DNA from: Shewanella aquimarina
GTDB taxonomy: Bacteria; Pseudomonadota; Gammaproteobacteria; Enterobacterales; Shewanellaceae
Length of the DNA: 64,000 nt
Reading direction: 5' to 3'
Assembly (NCBI RefSeq): GCF_023349185.1
Contig: NZ_JAKIKY010000002.1
Span: 424,695-488,694 of the forward strand
The stretch's first letter is position 1. Every line of letters starts with the position of its first letter. Under the pieces are notes generated by a model. The model did not search any database and was not told where the DNA came from. It saw only the letters and a list, made by a program, of their open reading frames with translations. The position numbers were made by a program, and so were the translations under genes. This document shows positions 62,161 to 64,000 of this stretch, one piece after another.

Positions 62161-62997
62161 ATGCAAAATTTAAACAAAGAGACGGTTAAGAACCGCGGTA
62201 TCTACCTTTTACCTAATCTGTTCACCACTGCGGGATTGTTTTCCGGCTTCTATGCGGTGATTGCCTCCATGAATGGCCACTTTGAAGCGGCGGCGATCGC
62301 CATCTTTGTCGCCATGATCTTCGACGGTGTCGACGGACGGGTCGCAAGGATGACTAATACCCAGAGTGCATTTGGCGCCGAATATGACAGCATGGCCGAT
62401 ATGGTCTCTTTCGGAGTCGCCCCTGCGTTGATCGCCTATAACTGGGCCTTGGCCGATCTGGGCAAGGTCGGTTGGTTGGCCGCATTTATCTATTGTGCCG
62501 GCGCCGCATTACGACTGGCGCGTTTCAATACCCAGGTTGGCGTCGCCGATAAGCGCTACTTTCAGGGGTTGGCGAGTCCAGCCGCCGCGGCCATCATCGC
62601 TGGTGCTATCTGGACGGGTACCTATTATGAGATTGAGGGCCAACAGGTAAGTATATTGGCGCTGCTAATGACAGCTTGTGCCGGTCTCTTGATGGTGAGT
62701 AACTTCCGTTACTACTCCTTTAAAGACTATGACTGGCGCGGCCGGGTTAACTTTATGGTCATTCTGGCACTGGTGGGCCTGTTTGTGGTGGTTTCGGTGC
62801 AACCAGCTACCATCTTGTTTATCGTCTTTAGTCTCTACGCACTCTCTGGCCCTATATACACCATACGCACGGTAAAGAAATTAAAGGTGAGTCATGTGGT
62901 GGGGGATGAGAACGAAACCGGTACCGATATTGCTCAAGAGACAGATGAATCCAAACCAACTGAGCAAGATGATTCAGATGCCGATAAGAAGCTGTAG
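62161..62997 (+). CDS. pssA: CDP-diacylglycerol-serine O-phosphatidyltransferase PssA
   Basis: A 278-residue inner-membrane enzyme that makes phosphatidylserine from CDP-diacylglycerol and serine. The CDP-alcohol phosphotransferase signature is seen at about 57-83: FDGVDGRVARMTNTQSAFG then EYDSMADMVSFG, with the conserved Asp residues. Six to eight membrane helices follow the usual pattern, and the C-terminus is acidic. This is the integral-membrane (type II) form rather than the E. coli PssA type. It precedes a tandem-repeat array and then the rRNA operon. Confidence 0.94.
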   Translation: MQNLNKETVKNRGIYLLPNLFTTAGLFSGFYAVIASMNGHFEAAAIAIFVAMIFDGVDGRVARMTNTQSAFGAEYDSMADMVSFGVAPALIAYNWALADLGKVGWLAAFIYCAGAALRLARFNTQVGVADKRYFQGLASPAAAAIIAGAIWTGTYYEIEGQQVSILALLMTACAGLLMVSNFRYYSFKDYDWRGRVNFMVILALVGLFVVVSVQPATILFIVFSLYALSGPIYTIRTVKKLKVSHVVGDENETGTDIAQETDESKPTEQDDSDADKKL

Positions 62998-63030
62998 CAC
63001 TTAAGTTTATATTCTAAGTCTATATCTATT

Positions 63031-63124
63031 ATATAGGCGACAAGATAAGGCGACGCAGACATAAGGTGGCACTGAGATAAGACGACACAGATATAAGCCG
63101 ACAGTGAGGCAAGGCGGCAAAGCA
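63031..63124. repeat. Degenerate 16-bp tandem repeat after pssA
   Basis: Five 16-base units, ATAAGGCGACGCAGAC, ATAAGGTGGCACTGAG, ATAAGACGACACAGAT, ATAAGCCGACAGTGAG and GCAAGGCGGCAAAGCA (63045-63124), follow a partial one at 63031. They begin about 35 bases after the pssA stop. No other role is evident. Confidence 0.8.
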
Positions 63125-63364
63125 CTGATGCTATAAGGGCTAAATAAGCCAGCTGGGCGGCCTTGCAATTAGGCTGCTCAGATTTTTGGCAGAGTCGAAA
63201 TTTTTGTGCCAAACTTATTTTCCGGTTTCAAACAAGCGAGTCACCCAATCGACAGTTTGTGGTGGTGTCGTTACTCGCATGTTGACCTTGTGTGTGGCTT
63301 TTCGCTGGAATCATCACGTTTTGCGTGTTTTTTGTTCGATCGATATTTTTCGTTAAAAAAGCCC

Positions 63365-63392
63365 TTGCGCAAAAGATTTGGCTCCCTATAAT
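63365..63392 (+). promoter_or_regulatory. rRNA operon promoter P1
   Basis: TTGCGC (63365-63370), a 16-base spacer, and a perfect TATAAT (63387-63392) followed by the GC-rich discriminator GCGCTCCC, typical of stringently controlled rRNA promoters. AT-rich DNA upstream (63335-63360) may be an UP element. Confidence 0.75.
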
Positions 63393-63544
63393 GCGCTCCC
63401 ACTGACACGGCAAACGGCGCTACTTACCAAGTGAGTAGGTAACGAATGTCGAGTCAAGGTGATAAGCGGTTCGAGTTTTTAAGCCGGTAGTTACAGCGCT
63501 AGAGCACAGTAATTAACCGCTTAAAAATCTTTTGAAAAAAGCGC

Positions 63545-63572
63545 TTGACGCCGACAGGGAGAAGCGTAGAAT
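63545..63572 (+). promoter_or_regulatory. rRNA operon promoter P2
   Basis: TTGACG (63545-63550), a 16-base spacer and TAGAAT (63567-63572), with an AT-rich upstream segment (63510-63540). It lies closer to the 16S gene than P1. Confidence 0.7.
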
Positions 63573-63611
63573 ACGCAGCCCTAGCCCGCTGGACTCCAGT
63601 ATGAGGCGAAC

Positions 63612-63622
63612 GTTCTTTAACA
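63612..63622 (+). promoter_or_regulatory. rRNA leader boxA antitermination element
   Basis: GTTCTTTAACA in the leader RNA matches the boxA element (TGCTCTTTAACA in E. coli) that recruits the Nus antitermination complex to rRNA transcripts. It lies about 200 bases before 16S. Confidence 0.75.
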
Positions 63623-63811
63623 AGATAAAACAAGAAATCTGTGTGGACACTCACAGGTATTGAGTTAATCGAAAACGATTTAAATCTCAATGCAATTCTT
63701 TACTAGAGATAGTGAGAGTCCATAGCAATATGTACAAACATCCTTAGATTCTTCCGAGTCTAAGTGATGAATCAGAATTCATTGAGTCGGACTTAGGTCC
63801 ACAAAAACTTT

Positions 63812-64000
63812 TAATTGAAGAGTTTGATCATGGCTCAGATTGAACGCTGGCGGCAGGCCTAACACATGCAAGTCGAGCGGTAACATTTCAAAAGCTTGCT
63901 TTTGAAGATGACGAGCGGCGGACGGGTGAGTAATGCCTAGGGAACTGCCCAGTCGAGGGGGATAACAGTTGGAAACGACTGCTAATACCGCATACGCCCT
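63812..64000 (+). rRNA. 16S rRNA, 5' part
   Basis: The conserved 5' end (GAAGAGTTTGATCATGGCTC, then AGATTGAACGCTGGCGGCAG) is unmistakable. The gene continues past the window. The V1 region (AACATTTCAAAAGCTTGC, TTTTGAAGATGACGAGC) resembles Shewanella sequences. The mature start, about 63812, is set by alignment to E. coli. Confidence 0.97.

Noticed and set aside
63045..63124. Tandem array considered as a CRISPR
   Set aside because: The units are 16 bases, directly adjacent and degenerate, with no spacers and no cas genes in the window.

Overview
The window looks like a Shewanella chromosome of moderate GC content, probably from a marine species of the S. loihica type. The genus call rests on the start of a 16S rRNA gene with a Shewanella-like V1 region at the right edge, a pepsin-type aspartic protease fragment (a family characterised in this genus as shewasins) at the left edge, several TonB receptors, a small multihaem cytochrome and a GlyGly-CTERM subtilase. 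The species is a guess; no database was searched. Almost every gene belongs to a recognisable family, and there is no prophage, integrase, IS transposase or CRISPR array.

Layout. 1-4 kb: edge of a pepsin homologue, a BlaI repressor with a co-translated M56/TonB-domain membrane peptidase behind twin operators, an exported unknown and a DUF805 protein. 3.9-12 kb is a methionine/B12 block: a MetJ-type promoter, a palindromic repeat and a cobalamin riboswitch precede btuB; then a GDSL esterase, an HDOD protein and the divergent metR-metE pair. 12-24.7 kb: Sel1/TPR protein, CDGSH-glutamate-synthase-like fusion, Tat-dependent GMC dehydrogenase pair, dodecin, queG, a periplasmic binding protein, a TPR-GGDEF cyclase, a DUF3069-like protein, rsuA and an acetyltransferase. 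25-30.7 kb: M13 lipoprotein peptidase, an exported RelA/SpoT-fold protein, a SMI1/KNR4 (SUKH) protein, an HTH-like protein, a membrane protein and a GST. 30.8-39 kb: TonB receptor, PH-domain protein, an NRAMP-like carrier without the usual metal-site motifs, a serine hydrolase, a DUF1456 protein and maeA. 39.5-49.7 kb: a triheme mini-cytochrome, a 1659-residue subtilase with a divergent LysR regulator, an ECF sigma/membrane protein/DUF4097 operon and an ornithine-cyclodeaminase-like enzyme. 49.9-55.2 kb: two chemoreceptors flanking a CHASE4-GGDEF cyclase. 55.3-64 kb: tRNA-Phe, bamD, rluD-pgeF-clpB, a lipoprotein, a DUF4124 protein, pssA, and the promoters, leader and 5' end of an rRNA operon.

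How the parts fit: metE (B12-independent methionine synthase) has MetR- and MetJ-like sites, while btuB (B12 uptake) has a MetJ-like promoter and a B12 riboswitch, so methionine supply and B12 import appear coordinated across neighbouring loci. Envelope sensing and remodelling is a second theme (BlaI/M56, ECF/DUF4097, bamD, secreted proteases), and c-di-GMP/chemotaxis signalling a third.

The most interesting non-coding content is repetitive. A 19-bp-terminal-inverted-repeat element of 268 bp is present twice in opposite orientation, in both cases supplying the TAG stop codon of the gene it abuts, with a diverged 213-bp relative whose internal hairpin keeps pairing although its sequence changed. 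There are also four degenerate short-period tandem arrays (12-16 bp) between genes. I see no clearly new multi-gene system. The best leads are the btuB control region, the structured repeat family, and the exported RelA/SpoT-like protein beside a SUKH-family gene.
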